Shown here piece after piece: positions 8,244 through 17,715 of a DNA stretch of 64,000 bases; the stretch's first letter is position 1, and every line of letters begins with the position of its first letter. The notes under the pieces were generated by a model. The model worked only from the letters and a program-made list of their open reading frames with translations. It was not told where the DNA came from and searched no databases. Location: NCBI RefSeq assembly GCF_001044235.1, contig NZ_JYNL01000069.1:861784-925783 (forward strand), read 5' to 3'. Both the position numbers and the translations under genes were made by a program. This stretch comes from Mycolicibacterium chlorophenolicum. GTDB taxonomy: Bacteria > Actinomycetota > Actinomycetes > Mycobacteriales > Mycobacteriaceae.

Positions 8244-9983
8244 CTATACCTGCTTCGGGGACAACATCAGGTCGACCCAGTTCTCTGCGGGCGCCAGTTT
8301 GTCAGCTCCGGGGGCGAAGATGCCAGTCCCGCCCGCGGGGTCGACGAACTTCCCGTTGCGGTCGTAGCTCGCCATCGCCGGTGCGGCGGCCTGCGGCACC
8401 GCCTCGGCGGGCAGCAGCGGGCCGGACGGCGTCGGCACCGCGGGTGCCGGGGCCGGCGCAGGCGGCGCGGGTGCAGCCGGTGCGGGTGCGGCCGGCGCGG
8501 GCGCCGGCGGACCGGGTGGGGTCCGGCCGTACGGCGGCACCACCTGGTCGGGCGGCGCGAAGTACGGCCACGGGGCCGGCAGCGGGCCCGGCTCGTTGGG
8601 CGGCACCGGCAGCGGGAACGGGGCGTGCGGGGCCGGTCCCGGACCGGGGACGGCACCCGGCGGCAGCTGGACGACGGGCGGCCCGGGATCCGGATCGACC
8701 TGCGGCGGGATGAACGGGAACTTGTTGGGCGGCAGGATGTTGCGCCCGTCCTCGATCGGCGTCCCGAGCGGCACCGGCGGTCCCCGCCAGGGATTGGTGC
8801 CCACCGGAACGTAACCCTTGGGGTCGCGGCACAGCTGGATCGTCGGTGCGCGCTTGCCGGGGAACTCCTGGCACGGGTAGTTACGCGCGCCGCGCACGAC
8901 GGCCGGATCGTTCTGCGGCGTCTTGCAGTACAGATCGGTGGGCAGTTCGCGCAGCGTCGTGTCGGCCGGTGAGCGGATCTGCGTCGGCGGGATGAACCCG
9001 ACCGAACAGCTCGGCGGATCGTTCAGGTGGATCTTGAAGTCCAGCTTGCCGCCCTCGTCGGCCGGCACGCCGCCGGCCACGGTGTTCAGTGCCGCGAGCA
9101 GGGCCGGGAAGATCACCAGCGCCTGTTCGATCGACTTGTTGTAGATGACGCCGATCCGGCCCAGGTTCGCGAGGTTGGCGGCGAGCATCGGGAAGTTCGG
9201 CCGGATGCCCTCGAAGGTGTCGCTCGCGACGCCGGCGGCCCCGGGTGCGGTCTGCAGCAGCGTGCGCAACTGCGGATCGGCGTTGGCCACCTCGCCGGTG
9301 AACCGTGCCAGGCCGTCGGCCAGCGAGCGGATGCTGTCCCCGCTGGCGATCTGCGAATCGAGGAACGGCCCCGCCTGGTCGATCAGCTGGGTGGTCTGCC
9401 CGTAGTTGGCATTGGCCTCATCGACCAGGAGCCGGGCGGACTGGATCAGGCGCGCGAGTTCGGGCCCGGATCCGTTGAAGGCCTTGAACGTCTCGCGCAG
9501 CAGATCCTTGATGCGGCTGTTGCCCACGCTGCTGACCAACGCGTCTGCCTGGTTGAGCAGGCCGGCGATGTCCTGGCCGATCGCCGTGCGGTCCACCGGG
9601 ATGTCGGAGCCGTTGCGCAGCGTCGCCGTCGCAGCCTTCGCGGGCGGGACCAGATCGACGTACTGCTCGCCCACCGCGGACACGCTCTTGACCGTCGCGG
9701 TCACGTTGTCCGGCACCGGCGTTCCGCTGTCGAGCCGCATGTGCGCGACGACCCCGGTGTCGCTGAGACCGACCGACTCGACCTGGCCCACGGTCACTCC
9801 GCGGTAGGTCACGTTGGCGTTCTGGTACAGACCGCCGGCGGCGGTGAAGTTCGCGGTCACCTGGTAGGAGTTCAGCCCGATCGCCTCGGGCACGCGCAGG
9901 TAGAAGATCGAGATCGCCCCGACGGTCAGCACCGTGACGACCGCGAAGATCGAGAGTTGAATCCTGGAGAGCCGGTCCAGCAT
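8244..9983 (-). CDS. mce4F: Mce4F, sterol-importer MCE subunit
   Basis: The 579-residue protein has an N-terminal membrane anchor (about residues 8-30), the MCE/MlaD domain (about 38-120), a long helical region and a very Pro/Ala-rich tail (about 400-540). M. tuberculosis Mce4F is close in length (about 564). Six different Mce subunits (A-F) form a tube carrying sterol from the outer membrane to the YrbE permease. The ATG directly abuts the mce4E stop. Confidence 0.95.
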   Translation of the reverse strand: MLDRLSRIQLSIFAVVTVLTVGAISIFYLRVPEAIGLNSYQVTANFTAAGGLYQNANVTYRGVTVGQVESVGLSDTGVVAHMRLDSGTPVPDNVTATVKSVSAVGEQYVDLVPPAKAATATLRNGSDIPVDRTAIGQDIAGLLNQADALVSSVGNSRIKDLLRETFKAFNGSGPELARLIQSARLLVDEANANYGQTTQLIDQAGPFLDSQIASGDSIRSLADGLARFTGEVANADPQLRTLLQTAPGAAGVASDTFEGIRPNFPMLAANLANLGRIGVIYNKSIEQALVIFPALLAALNTVAGGVPADEGGKLDFKIHLNDPPSCSVGFIPPTQIRSPADTTLRELPTDLYCKTPQNDPAVVRGARNYPCQEFPGKRAPTIQLCRDPKGYVPVGTNPWRGPPVPLGTPIEDGRNILPPNKFPFIPPQVDPDPGPPVVQLPPGAVPGPGPAPHAPFPLPVPPNEPGPLPAPWPYFAPPDQVVPPYGRTPPGPPAPAPAAPAPAAPAPPAPAPAPAVPTPSGPLLPAEAVPQAAAPAMASYDRNGKFVDPAGGTGIFAPGADKLAPAENWVDLMLSPKQV

Positions 9984-11150
9984 CTACGGTGCCCCCTCGT
10001 GCTGGGTCGCCGTGCCCGGCGGGATCTTGAAGGGATCGGCCGCCTGGCCGGACAGGTTCGCCATCGCCCCGGTCAGGAAGTCGGGCGGGTTGATGATCTC
10101 CCCCATCCGCTTCATGTTCGGGTCCAGCCCGAGCGAGGTGGTGAACACCGACTCCCCGAGGCGGCGCAGCGTGAGGTCGAACGTGACGAACACGTTGAGG
10201 TAGTCGCCGCGGACCGCCTTGCGCAGGTACTGGTAGTGGAACGGGAACGTCGGGAGGAACTCGAGGTCCTTGATGAAGTCGTCGGCGTTGTCGTTGAGCG
10301 CCTTGATCACCGGGAAGAAGTCCTTGAGATCCTCGGCGAGGTCGACCTTCGTCTCGGACAGGATCTTCGAGCCGACGACGGCGAGCCTCCGCAGCGCGGT
10401 GAAGGTGTCCACGATGGTGGCGCTGTTGCGGTCGAGCACCTCGAGGGCGGCGGGCAACGTGTCCAGGGTGCGGCCCAGGCTGTCCTTGCTGCGCGCGAGG
10501 ATGCCTGCGAACCGGTCCAGCCCTTCGGCGGCGGCGATGATGTCGTTGGTCTGGCGGTCCAGCGACGACGTCAGTTCCGCCAGGCGCGGGATCAGATCGG
10601 TGAAGGTGCCCTGCCGGTCGACGACGGCGTTGTAGAACTCCTCGGTGATGTCCTGCAGCGCACCGAGATTGCCCTTGTTGACGACGACGCCCAGCGACGA
10701 CAGCACTTCCTCGGTCGTCGGATAGCGGCCGGTGCGGTCCAGCGGGATCTTGTCGCCCTGGGCCAGCCGGCCCACGGCCTTGCCCTCCGGCGCGGCGAGC
10801 TCGACGTGCTGGGAGCCCAGCAGCGAGGTCTGGGCCACCTTGGCCACGGCGTTGGCCGGCAGAGTGACGTCCTTGTCGAGCGACAGTTTGACCGCCGCGT
10901 AGAACGAGCCGTCGGCGCGCTGCACGGCGTCGATGCCCGAGACGCTGCCGACCGTCACGTCGTTGACCATGACCGGTGAGTTCTGCGGCAGCGTCGCGAC
11001 ATCGGGCAGTTCGACGGTGATGGAGAACGCGCCCTCACCGTGACCGGCGGTGCCCGGCATGTTCAGCGAGTTCAGCCCGCCGAACTCGCAGCCCGAGACC
11101 AGCACCGTCAACATGCCGAGAGCCACGGCCGGTTTGACGACGTTGCGCAT
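9984..11150 (-). CDS. mce4E: Mce4E (LprN), lipoprotein MCE subunit
   Basis: The 388-residue protein begins with a lipoprotein signal peptide whose lipobox VSGC places the lipidated cysteine at residue 21. The MCE domain follows (about 40-125), then a helical segment. The E subunit is the lipoprotein member of mycobacterial Mce complexes. The ATG overlaps the mce4D stop as ATGA. Confidence 0.95.
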   Translation of the reverse strand: MRNVVKPAVALGMLTVLVSGCEFGGLNSLNMPGTAGHGEGAFSITVELPDVATLPQNSPVMVNDVTVGSVSGIDAVQRADGSFYAAVKLSLDKDVTLPANAVAKVAQTSLLGSQHVELAAPEGKAVGRLAQGDKIPLDRTGRYPTTEEVLSSLGVVVNKGNLGALQDITEEFYNAVVDRQGTFTDLIPRLAELTSSLDRQTNDIIAAAEGLDRFAGILARSKDSLGRTLDTLPAALEVLDRNSATIVDTFTALRRLAVVGSKILSETKVDLAEDLKDFFPVIKALNDNADDFIKDLEFLPTFPFHYQYLRKAVRGDYLNVFVTFDLTLRRLGESVFTTSLGLDPNMKRMGEIINPPDFLTGAMANLSGQAADPFKIPPGTATQHEGAP

Positions 11151-12549
11151 CAGCCACCCCCTCCGGCCGGTGCCGGTGCGGGCCCGGGTGCGGGGCCCGG
11201 CGCCGGTGCGGCCGCGGGACCGCCGTTGTGCGACGAACTCTGCGGCGCGGCAGCACTACTCGGCGCCGTCGGCAGGAACAGCGAGGTGAGGTCGGCGCCC
11301 GGCGCCAGCTGCGGCGGCGTGGTGCCGGGTGCGTTCTGCCACTGCAGGTACGGCACCGGGGTCTGGGCCTTGGCCTCCGTCGCCGGGGTGTCGTAGATGA
11401 TCTGACCCTTGTACGCGGTGATGCTGTTGATCGGATGGAACAGCAGCGGCGGGAAGTTCATCGCGATCCGCTTGAACACCGGGCCCATCCGCTGACGGCA
11501 GATCTCCGCGCGCTTGTAGTTGTCCGGGTTGGCGCCGATGTCGAAGGTGCCACCGCAGATGAACTGCACCGGATTGGCGAAGTTGGGCAGCGTCAGCAGG
11601 CGCCGACGGTGCCCTGGGCGGGGTTGTAGATGTTGTAGAAGTTCGCCAGGCCGTTCGGGGTGATGTGCAGGATCTGCTCGATGTCGTCGCTGTGCTCGGT
11701 GAGCAGATTGGTGAAATCGGTCAGCTTGGCGACCTGGTCGATCAGCGCCTTGTTGTTCTCGCCCAGCAGTCCCTTGACGTCGGAGAGCGCCTGGTTCAGC
11801 GTGCCCAGCGTGTTGTCCAGATCGGTGGAGCTGTCGGCGAGCACCTGGGACACCGACGCCACGTGGTTGGTGAACTGGACGATCTGCTGGTTGCTGTTCG
11901 ACAGCGCGTTCACCAGCACCTGCAGATTGCGGACCGTGCCGAACAGATCGGTGCGGGAGTCGCCGAGCCGCCCCGCGGTCTGGGACAGTTCGCGGATCGC
12001 CTGCCGGAACGAATCGCCGTTGCCGTCGAGGGTGTCGGCAGCCTGGTCCACGAACGCCTTGAGCGGTCCCTGCACCGAGTTCTGCTGCGGGCCCAGCTGC
12101 GAACTGAGCTGGGTCAGCTGCTCTTTGACCTCGTCCCACTCGACCGGCACGGCGGTGCGGTCCAGGCCGATCTCGGCGCCGTCGGCCATCACCGGGCCAC
12201 CGGTGTAGGCGGGCGCGAGCTGAATGAAGCGCGCCGCCACCAGGTTCGGCGAGATGATCAGTGCCTGCGCGTTCGCCGGCAGCTTGATCCCGTCGTCGAT
12301 GGACATGGTGATCTTGACGTCGTCGGCGCGGGGCTCGATCGAGTCGATGCGGCCCACCGGCACGCCGATCACGCGCACTTCGTCACCCGAGTACAGGCCG
12401 ACCGCGGAGGAGAAGTAGGCGACGACCTTGTGCCCGGTGCGCGACGGCCACAGCAGATACACGCCGGACACCAGCACCGCGACGAGGACCACCGCCAGTG
12501 CGATGCGCAGCACGCGGCCTTTTCCGGAGTTCGACTTCTGGTCGGTCAT
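11150..12549 (-). pseudogene. mce4D: Mce4D with a single-base frameshift near its C-terminal third
   Basis: The frame starting at ATG 12549 has an N-terminal anchor, an MCE domain and the helical region, then runs to YNPAQGTVGAC and stops after 318 residues at 11593. The next frame continues without a break as LLTLPNFANPVQF, the sequence that follows TVGG in Mce4D proteins, and runs to 11150 with a Pro/Ala tail. Inserting one base near 11600 (GGCGCCTG to GGCGGCCTG on the coding strand) restores a 466-codon gene, close to the M. tuberculosis length (about 451). All neighbours are intact and the ATGA overlap with mce4E is kept. Either the gene is newly broken or the assembly lost one base. No slippery heptamer suggests programmed frameshifting. 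Confidence 0.88.
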
Positions 12550-13604
12550 GGCGACTTCGGCCTGATGATGAGCCGCTCGGAGATGAATCCGCGCAGGTAG
12601 TCGGCCAGGCTGTCGGGCAGTTTGCCCGGCTGGAAGTAGGTGTCGAGCAGCACCTCGGACAGCGTTGCGGGCGGCAGGCCGTAGAGGTTGATCTGGAATC
12701 CGGGGCCCGATCCGACCACCTCGCCGAGGGCGGTGGCGTACGGCGGCAGCCGCTTGAGCGCCTCGCCGATGTGGTCACGACGCTCCAACAGGTTGTCCAT
12801 CACCAGGTTCAGCTTCTCCAGGGCCGGGCCGAATTCGCGCTTGTTGTCGGCGACGAAGCCCGACAGTTGCGCCGAGACGTCGTCGATGCCCGCGATCAGG
12901 TTGCTCAGCGCCTGACGGCGCTGGTCCAGGGCGGCGAACAGCATGTTGCCGTCGATGATGAGCTGATTGACCTGACCCGACCGCTGGGCCAGCGTGTCGG
13001 AGACCCGCTTCGCATGGGTCAGCAGCTGTTCGAGGGCCTCGTCGCGCTTGTTGAGGCTGCGCGACAGGCTGGTGACGCCGTCGAGAGCGCTGCGCAACTG
13101 CGGTTTGGCGTCACGCAGTGAATCGGTGAGCGTCTGCAGCGCCTGCTCGAAGCGTGGCTTGTCCAACTCGCTGGCGTTCTGTCCGAGGTCCTGCAGCGCG
13201 GTGTTGAGCGTGTACGGAGTGGTGGTGCGGCCCAACGGGATCGACGTCACCGACCCGGCGCCCTTCGGGGTGACCGCCAGCGACTTCTCGCCGAGCACGG
13301 TGTCGGTCTTGATCGCCACCAGCGACTGGTCGCCGACGCGGATCTTGCGGTCCACGGTGAACGCCACCTTCGCGGTGTCCCCCGCCAGCTCGACGCTCTT
13401 GACCTTGCCGACGTTGATGCCCGAGACGTTGACGTCGTTGCCCGGCGAGATGCCGCCGGCATCGGTGAAGAACGCCTCATAGGGCTTGCCCTGCGGCATG
13501 AACGGCAGGTTGCTGTAGCCGAACGAGACCAGCACCAGGCAGGCCACCAGCACGATGCCGAAGATGCCTGTGCGGAGCGGGTTTCCGCCCTCGGGGCTAG
13601 CCAT
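12546..13604 (-). CDS. mce4C: Mce4C, sterol-importer MCE subunit
   Basis: The 352-residue protein has an N-terminal membrane helix (about residues 11-30), an MCE domain (about 38-118) and a long coiled-coil-prone helical region typical of the tube-forming part of Mce proteins. Length is near the M. tuberculosis Mce4C (about 357). It overlaps mce4B by 8 bp upstream and mce4D by 4 bp downstream. Confidence 0.95.
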   Translation of the reverse strand: MASPEGGNPLRTGIFGIVLVACLVLVSFGYSNLPFMPQGKPYEAFFTDAGGISPGNDVNVSGINVGKVKSVELAGDTAKVAFTVDRKIRVGDQSLVAIKTDTVLGEKSLAVTPKGAGSVTSIPLGRTTTPYTLNTALQDLGQNASELDKPRFEQALQTLTDSLRDAKPQLRSALDGVTSLSRSLNKRDEALEQLLTHAKRVSDTLAQRSGQVNQLIIDGNMLFAALDQRRQALSNLIAGIDDVSAQLSGFVADNKREFGPALEKLNLVMDNLLERRDHIGEALKRLPPYATALGEVVGSGPGFQINLYGLPPATLSEVLLDTYFQPGKLPDSLADYLRGFISERLIIRPKSP

Positions 13605-14637
13605 TGTCGGAACACCTCCCCTTGGACGGGTCCGACGGTCCGCCGAACGGGATCAGGATGTCGCTACCCGCCGGGCCGTTGATCTTCATCCGGATGGAGC
13701 AGTAGTAGATGTTGAAGAACGATCCGTACGCGCCGAGAGCGTTGAGCCGCAGGTAGTTCTCTGCGAGCGGCTCGATCACCTTGTTGACGTCGCCCTTGCG
13801 TTCGTCGAGGCGCTGCGCCAGCGGGCGGACGTTCTCGAGCACGCCCTGCAGTGGCCGCCGGCTGTTCTGCAGCGTCTCGGTCAGGTCGTTGGTGGCCGAG
13901 GCGAGCGGGCTGATGGCACCGGCGATGGGGTCACGCCCCTCGGCCAGACCGGTCAGCAGTTTCTGCAGGCGGTCGACGGTGGCGTCGAACTGAGCGCCCT
14001 TCTCGTCGACGGTGCCCAGCACGGTGTTGAGGTCGTTGATCACGTCGCCGATCAGCTGGTCACGCGCCGACAGGTTCTGCGTGAAAGCGGCGGTGCTGGA
14101 GAGCATCTCAGACAGCGCGCCGCCCTGGCCCTGCAACAGCTCGATGATCGCGTTGCTGACCTCGTTGATCTTGTTCCCGTCGAGACCCTTGAACACCGGA
14201 CGCAGGCCGCCGAGGAGCGCGTCGAGATCCAGCGCCGGCGCGGTGTTGGTCAGCGTGCCGCCGGGCGGCACCTTCACCAGATCGCCTGGCCCGGACACGA
14301 TCTCCAGGTAGCGGTCGCCGACCAGGTTCTCGTAGCGGACCACCGCCCGGGTCGACGTGTAGAGCTGATAGCGCTCGCTGAGGTTGAACGCCACGTCGAC
14401 GGTGTTGTCGTCGTTGAGCGTGACGTCTTTGACGCTGCCCACCGGCACCCCGGCGATCCGGACGTCCTGACCCGCCTTCAGTCGCGACGCGTCGGTGAAC
14501 GTCGCGTGGTAGTTCTTGTCCGATCCGAAGCGGAACTCCCCGAACACCACCACCAGCATCGCGCCCACCAGCAGCATGACCACGGTGAACACCCCGACGT
14601 TGACCAGGATGCGGTTCTCCCTGTTGAGCCTGCTCAT
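13597..14637 (-). CDS. mce4B: Mce4B, sterol-importer MCE subunit
   Basis: Starting at ATG 14637, which overlaps the mce4A stop as ATGA, the product has 346 residues (M. tuberculosis about 350). A membrane anchor (about residues 10-32) precedes the MCE domain (about 36-118) and helical region. The frame stays open upstream to 14817, but that part is antisense-like sequence inside mce4A and was left out. The C terminus keeps the NIYYCSIRM segment common to Mce B-type subunits. Confidence 0.95.
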   Translation of the reverse strand: MSRLNRENRILVNVGVFTVVMLLVGAMLVVVFGEFRFGSDKNYHATFTDASRLKAGQDVRIAGVPVGSVKDVTLNDDNTVDVAFNLSERYQLYTSTRAVVRYENLVGDRYLEIVSGPGDLVKVPPGGTLTNTAPALDLDALLGGLRPVFKGLDGNKINEVSNAIIELLQGQGGALSEMLSSTAAFTQNLSARDQLIGDVINDLNTVLGTVDEKGAQFDATVDRLQKLLTGLAEGRDPIAGAISPLASATNDLTETLQNSRRPLQGVLENVRPLAQRLDERKGDVNKVIEPLAENYLRLNALGAYGSFFNIYYCSIRMKINGPAGSDILIPFGGPSDPSKGRCSDNG

Positions 14638-15839
14638 CAGAAATCGTCCCTTTCGGCGTATGCGCCGTTGAACAGGAACTGCAGGGTCGACGGTGCGTCG
14701 AACTGCAGCTCGGTGTTCGGCTGGAACGGCACGTAGGCGTTGTCGGTGACGAGGAACGGGGTGCGATACCAGCTGCCGCCGTACTGCTTGCTCGGAACGT
14801 TCGGCAGGCCACGGCAATTCGGGCCGCCGGAGGCGTTGACGATGGGCAGGCTCTCCGGATAGGTGTACGCCGGCGCGCCGGGGAGGAAGTTCGACGAGAC
14901 GAACAGGCCGGGCCGGATGCCGCCGATGATCGGCGCGAACCGGTCGATGGCGTTCGAGGTGCCCTGGAGCACGCAGCCGATCTCCGGTGAGTATTCGCCG
15001 GCCACCCGTAGCGGCGCCCGCAACCGCTGGATCGCGGCGATGAAGTCGTTCGCACCGGGCTCCAGCGTGTCCGCCGCGTTGTTGCCCAGGCCGGTGGCGG
15101 CCAGCAGCGTCGCGTTGAGGTTGTCCTGTTCCTCGACCACGGTCCGGCTGATCGCCGGCGCGTTGTCGAACACCTTCACCAGGTCGGGTGCGGCGTCGCC
15201 GTAGATGTTGGTGACGATGGCGGTCTTGCGGAAGTCGTCCTGCAGCGTCGGCAGCTTCGGGTTCAGTTGCTGGAGATAGTAATTCAGTCCCGACAGGCCG
15301 GCGCCCAGGTCGTCGCCGTGGCCGCGCAGGCCCTCGGCCAGCGCGGAGAGCGTGGCGTTCAGGTTCACCGGGTCGATCTTGCCGAGCACGTCGCTGAGGG
15401 TCTGGAACAGCGTGTTGACCTCGAGTTGGACGTCCTGGGCGCGCACCTCGGTCCCCGGTCGCAGCGACGTCTTGTCGGGATCCGACGGGGTCAGGAACTC
15501 CACGGACTTGGCGCCGAAGATCGTGTTGCCCGCGATGCGGACCGTGGCGTTGGACGGGATGTAGCGAAGGTCGCCGCGGTTGATGGCCAGCGTCAGTTTG
15601 GCGTCGTCCCCGGCGTATTCGATCGACTCGACCTGGCCGACCTGCAGGCCGCGGTACTTGACCTTGGCCTTGGTCTCCATCACCAGGCCCGCGCGCGGCG
15701 ACAGGATCGTCACCTTGTCGGTGGGCGTGAACGCCGCGGTATAGGACAGGTAGGTGAACACCGCCGCGGCAAGCACCAGCGCAGCGAGGATCGCCGCAGC
15801 GATCCTCACGTGGCTGCGCTTGGCGTCACCGTTGGCCAT
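14637..15839 (-). CDS. mce4A: Mce4A, sterol-importer MCE subunit
   Basis: The 400-residue protein matches the length of M. tuberculosis Mce4A. It has an N-terminal membrane anchor (about residues 12-33), the MCE domain (about 37-120) and a long C-terminal region with scattered cysteines (GCVLQG, PNCRGL) near the end. It lies 12 bp after yrbE4B and is the first of the six Mce subunits. Confidence 0.96.
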   Translation of the reverse strand: MANGDAKRSHVRIAAAILAALVLAAAVFTYLSYTAAFTPTDKVTILSPRAGLVMETKAKVKYRGLQVGQVESIEYAGDDAKLTLAINRGDLRYIPSNATVRIAGNTIFGAKSVEFLTPSDPDKTSLRPGTEVRAQDVQLEVNTLFQTLSDVLGKIDPVNLNATLSALAEGLRGHGDDLGAGLSGLNYYLQQLNPKLPTLQDDFRKTAIVTNIYGDAAPDLVKVFDNAPAISRTVVEEQDNLNATLLAATGLGNNAADTLEPGANDFIAAIQRLRAPLRVAGEYSPEIGCVLQGTSNAIDRFAPIIGGIRPGLFVSSNFLPGAPAYTYPESLPIVNASGGPNCRGLPNVPSKQYGGSWYRTPFLVTDNAYVPFQPNTELQFDAPSTLQFLFNGAYAERDDF

Positions 15840-15851
15840 CGATGTCCTGTC

Positions 15852-16694
15852 TTATCCGGAGAGGTTGAAGTTGCCCGAGGCGCCGTAGACGGCCAGGGAG
15901 ATGAACAGCACGATCGTCACGACGACGATCAGCGAGGTGCGCACGGCCTGACCCACGGCGATGCCCACGCCGACCGGGCCGCCGGAGGCGTTGTAGCCGT
16001 AATAGGTGTGCACGAGCATCACCGCGATCGACATGACGATGGCCTGCAGGAACGACCACAGCAGATCGCTGGGCACCAGGAACGTGTTGAAGTAGTGGTC
16101 GTAGAGGCCCGCGGACTGGCCGTTGATGTAGACGGTGGTGAACCGGGCGGCGAAGAACGCCGCGAGCACCGACAGCGCGTAGAGCGGGACGATCGCGATC
16201 AGCCCGGCGATCAGCCGGGTGGAGACGAGATACGAGACCGAGTGCACGGCCATCGATTCGACGGCGTCGATCTCCTCGGCGACCCGCATGGCGCCCAGTT
16301 GGGCGGTGGCGCCGGCGCCGATCGTCGCCGCGAGCGCGATGCCGGCGATCACCGGGGCGACGATGCGCACGTTGAGGAAGGCCGAGAGGAACCCGGTGAG
16401 GGCCTCGATGCCGATGTTGCCCAGCGACGAGTAGCCCTGCACGGCGATGACGCCGCCGGAGGCCAGCGTCATGAACGCCGCGACACCGACCGTCCCGCCG
16501 ATCATCACGAGCGCGCCGGTGCCCATCGTCATCTCGGCGATCAGCCGCACGGTCTCGCGCCGGTAGCGGGTGACCGCGTTGGGGATGTAGCGCACCGATT
16601 CGCCGTAGAACAGCGCCTGCTCACCCACGGTGTCCACCATGCGCGGCACCCCGCGGAAAGCGCGCCGCAGCCGCAGCGTGACGTCGTAACTCAC
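15852..16694 (-). CDS. yrbE4B: YrbE4B, Mce4 permease subunit
   Basis: This 280-residue integral membrane protein of the MlaE/YrbE family has several hydrophobic segments and the conserved stretch EEIDAVESMAVHS in the loop corresponding to the ABC coupling region. With YrbE4A it forms the inner-membrane permease that the Mce ATPase (encoded elsewhere) energises. The GTG start overlaps the yrbE4A stop by 4 bp. Confidence 0.96.
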   Translation of the reverse strand: MSYDVTLRLRRAFRGVPRMVDTVGEQALFYGESVRYIPNAVTRYRRETVRLIAEMTMGTGALVMIGGTVGVAAFMTLASGGVIAVQGYSSLGNIGIEALTGFLSAFLNVRIVAPVIAGIALAATIGAGATAQLGAMRVAEEIDAVESMAVHSVSYLVSTRLIAGLIAIVPLYALSVLAAFFAARFTTVYINGQSAGLYDHYFNTFLVPSDLLWSFLQAIVMSIAVMLVHTYYGYNASGGPVGVGIAVGQAVRTSLIVVVTIVLFISLAVYGASGNFNLSG

Positions 16695-17455
16695 CGTGCC
16701 AGCACCCGCACCCCGACAGCCGTCATGATCACGTTGATCACGAACAGGCAGATGAACGCGTAGACCACGGTCTCGTTGACCGCGTTGCCGACCCCTTTGG
16801 GGCCGCCTTTGACCGTGAGCCCGCGGTAGCAGCCCACCAGCCCGGCGACCACACCGAACAGCAGCGCCTTGATCTCGGCGAGGACCAACTCCCCCAGACC
16901 GGTCAGCACGGTCAGCCCGTTGATGAAGGCGCCCGGATTGACCCCCTGCAGGAAGACCGAGAAGACGTAGCCGCCGGACAGGCCGATCAGGCAGACCAGA
17001 CCGTTGAGCAGCAGCGCCACGAACGTCGACGCCAGCACGCGAGGCACGACCAAACGCTGGATGGGGTCGATGCCCAGCACCCGCATCGCGTCGATCTCCT
17101 CGCGGATGGTGCGCGCACCGAGGTCGGCACAGATGGCCGTGGCCCCCGCCCCGGCGACCACCAGCACCGTCACCACCGGGCCGAGCTGGGTGATGGTGCC
17201 GAACGCCGTGCCGGCCCCCGACAGGTCGGCCGCGCCGATCTCGCGCAGCAGGATGTTGAGCGTGAACGCCACCAGCACCGTGAACGGGATCGCCACCAGC
17301 AGTGTCGGCACCAGCGACACGCGGGCGATCATCCAGGTCTGGTCGAGGAACTCACGAAACTGGAACGGGCGGCGGAAGGTCTTGACGAAGGTGTCCAAGG
17401 ACATCTCGACGAACCCGCCCACGGCCCGCGCGGGCGCCGCAAGCTGTTCGATCAA
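16691..17455 (-). CDS. yrbE4A: YrbE4A, Mce4 permease subunit
   Basis: This 254-residue MlaE/YrbE-family permease is equal in length to M. tuberculosis YrbE4A. The start is TTG at 17455, supported by GGAG about eight bases upstream and by the conserved opening IEQLAAPARAVGGF. The loop REEIDAMRVLGIDP is the family signature. It is the first gene of the mce4 operon; two KstR-type sites lie 128 and 216 bp upstream. Confidence 0.95.
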   Translation of the reverse strand: MIEQLAAPARAVGGFVEMSLDTFVKTFRRPFQFREFLDQTWMIARVSLVPTLLVAIPFTVLVAFTLNILLREIGAADLSGAGTAFGTITQLGPVVTVLVVAGAGATAICADLGARTIREEIDAMRVLGIDPIQRLVVPRVLASTFVALLLNGLVCLIGLSGGYVFSVFLQGVNPGAFINGLTVLTGLGELVLAEIKALLFGVVAGLVGCYRGLTVKGGPKGVGNAVNETVVYAFICLFVINVIMTAVGVRVLAR

Positions 17456-17583
17456 CCTCTGCTCCGATCTCGGTCCAGGGCACCGACGACGTGCGCGTTG
17501 GCGAACTCATGTAACGAAGCCGTCCGCGACGGAATCCCACCCTTGTGCTCAACGATGCTCTTCGTGAGCCGGATCATACTAAC

Positions 17584-17597
17584 TAGAACACGTTCGC
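17584..17597. promoter_or_regulatory. Degenerate KstR-type site in front of yrbE4A
   Basis: TAGAACACGTTCGC keeps both half-sites of the KstR pattern but lacks the final A. It is the site nearer to yrbE4A and accompanies the perfect palindrome 75 bp further upstream, so it may be an auxiliary operator of the mce4 operon. Confidence 0.55.
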
Positions 17598-17671
17598 CGT
17601 GTCAAAGTCCGGCAAATAGGCCCAAGTTGTTATGTCTGCCCAGCTCAGAGCCAGTGTGATCCACGTCATTC

Positions 17672-17685
17672 TAGAACACGTTCTA
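17672..17685. promoter_or_regulatory. Perfect KstR palindrome controlling the mce4 operon
   Basis: TAGAACACGTTCTA is a perfect inverted repeat (CTAG on both sides extends it to 16 bp) and fits TnnAACnnGTTnnA. It lies in the 260-bp gap between the hsd4A 3' end and yrbE4A. The rest of that gap is somewhat AT-richer, and I see no gene in it. Confidence 0.85.
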
Positions 17686-17715
17686 GTCGGTGTACAGCCC
17701 TGACAACCAAGACTG

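Noticed and set aside
8380..8720. Low-complexity Pro/Ala-rich region in the mce4F tail (and a similar one in the mce4D tail)
   Set aside because: It is coding sequence typical of mycobacterial Mce C termini, not a DNA tandem repeat or mobile element.
9027..10979. Plus-strand open frame of 650 codons opposite mce4F/mce4E
   Set aside because: It is a shadow frame rich in Val/Gly/Arg/His, opposite well-identified MCE proteins.
11590..11612. Programmed frameshift in mce4D
   Set aside because: There is no slippery heptamer or following pseudoknot-like signal at the junction, and Mce4D is not known to use frameshifting.
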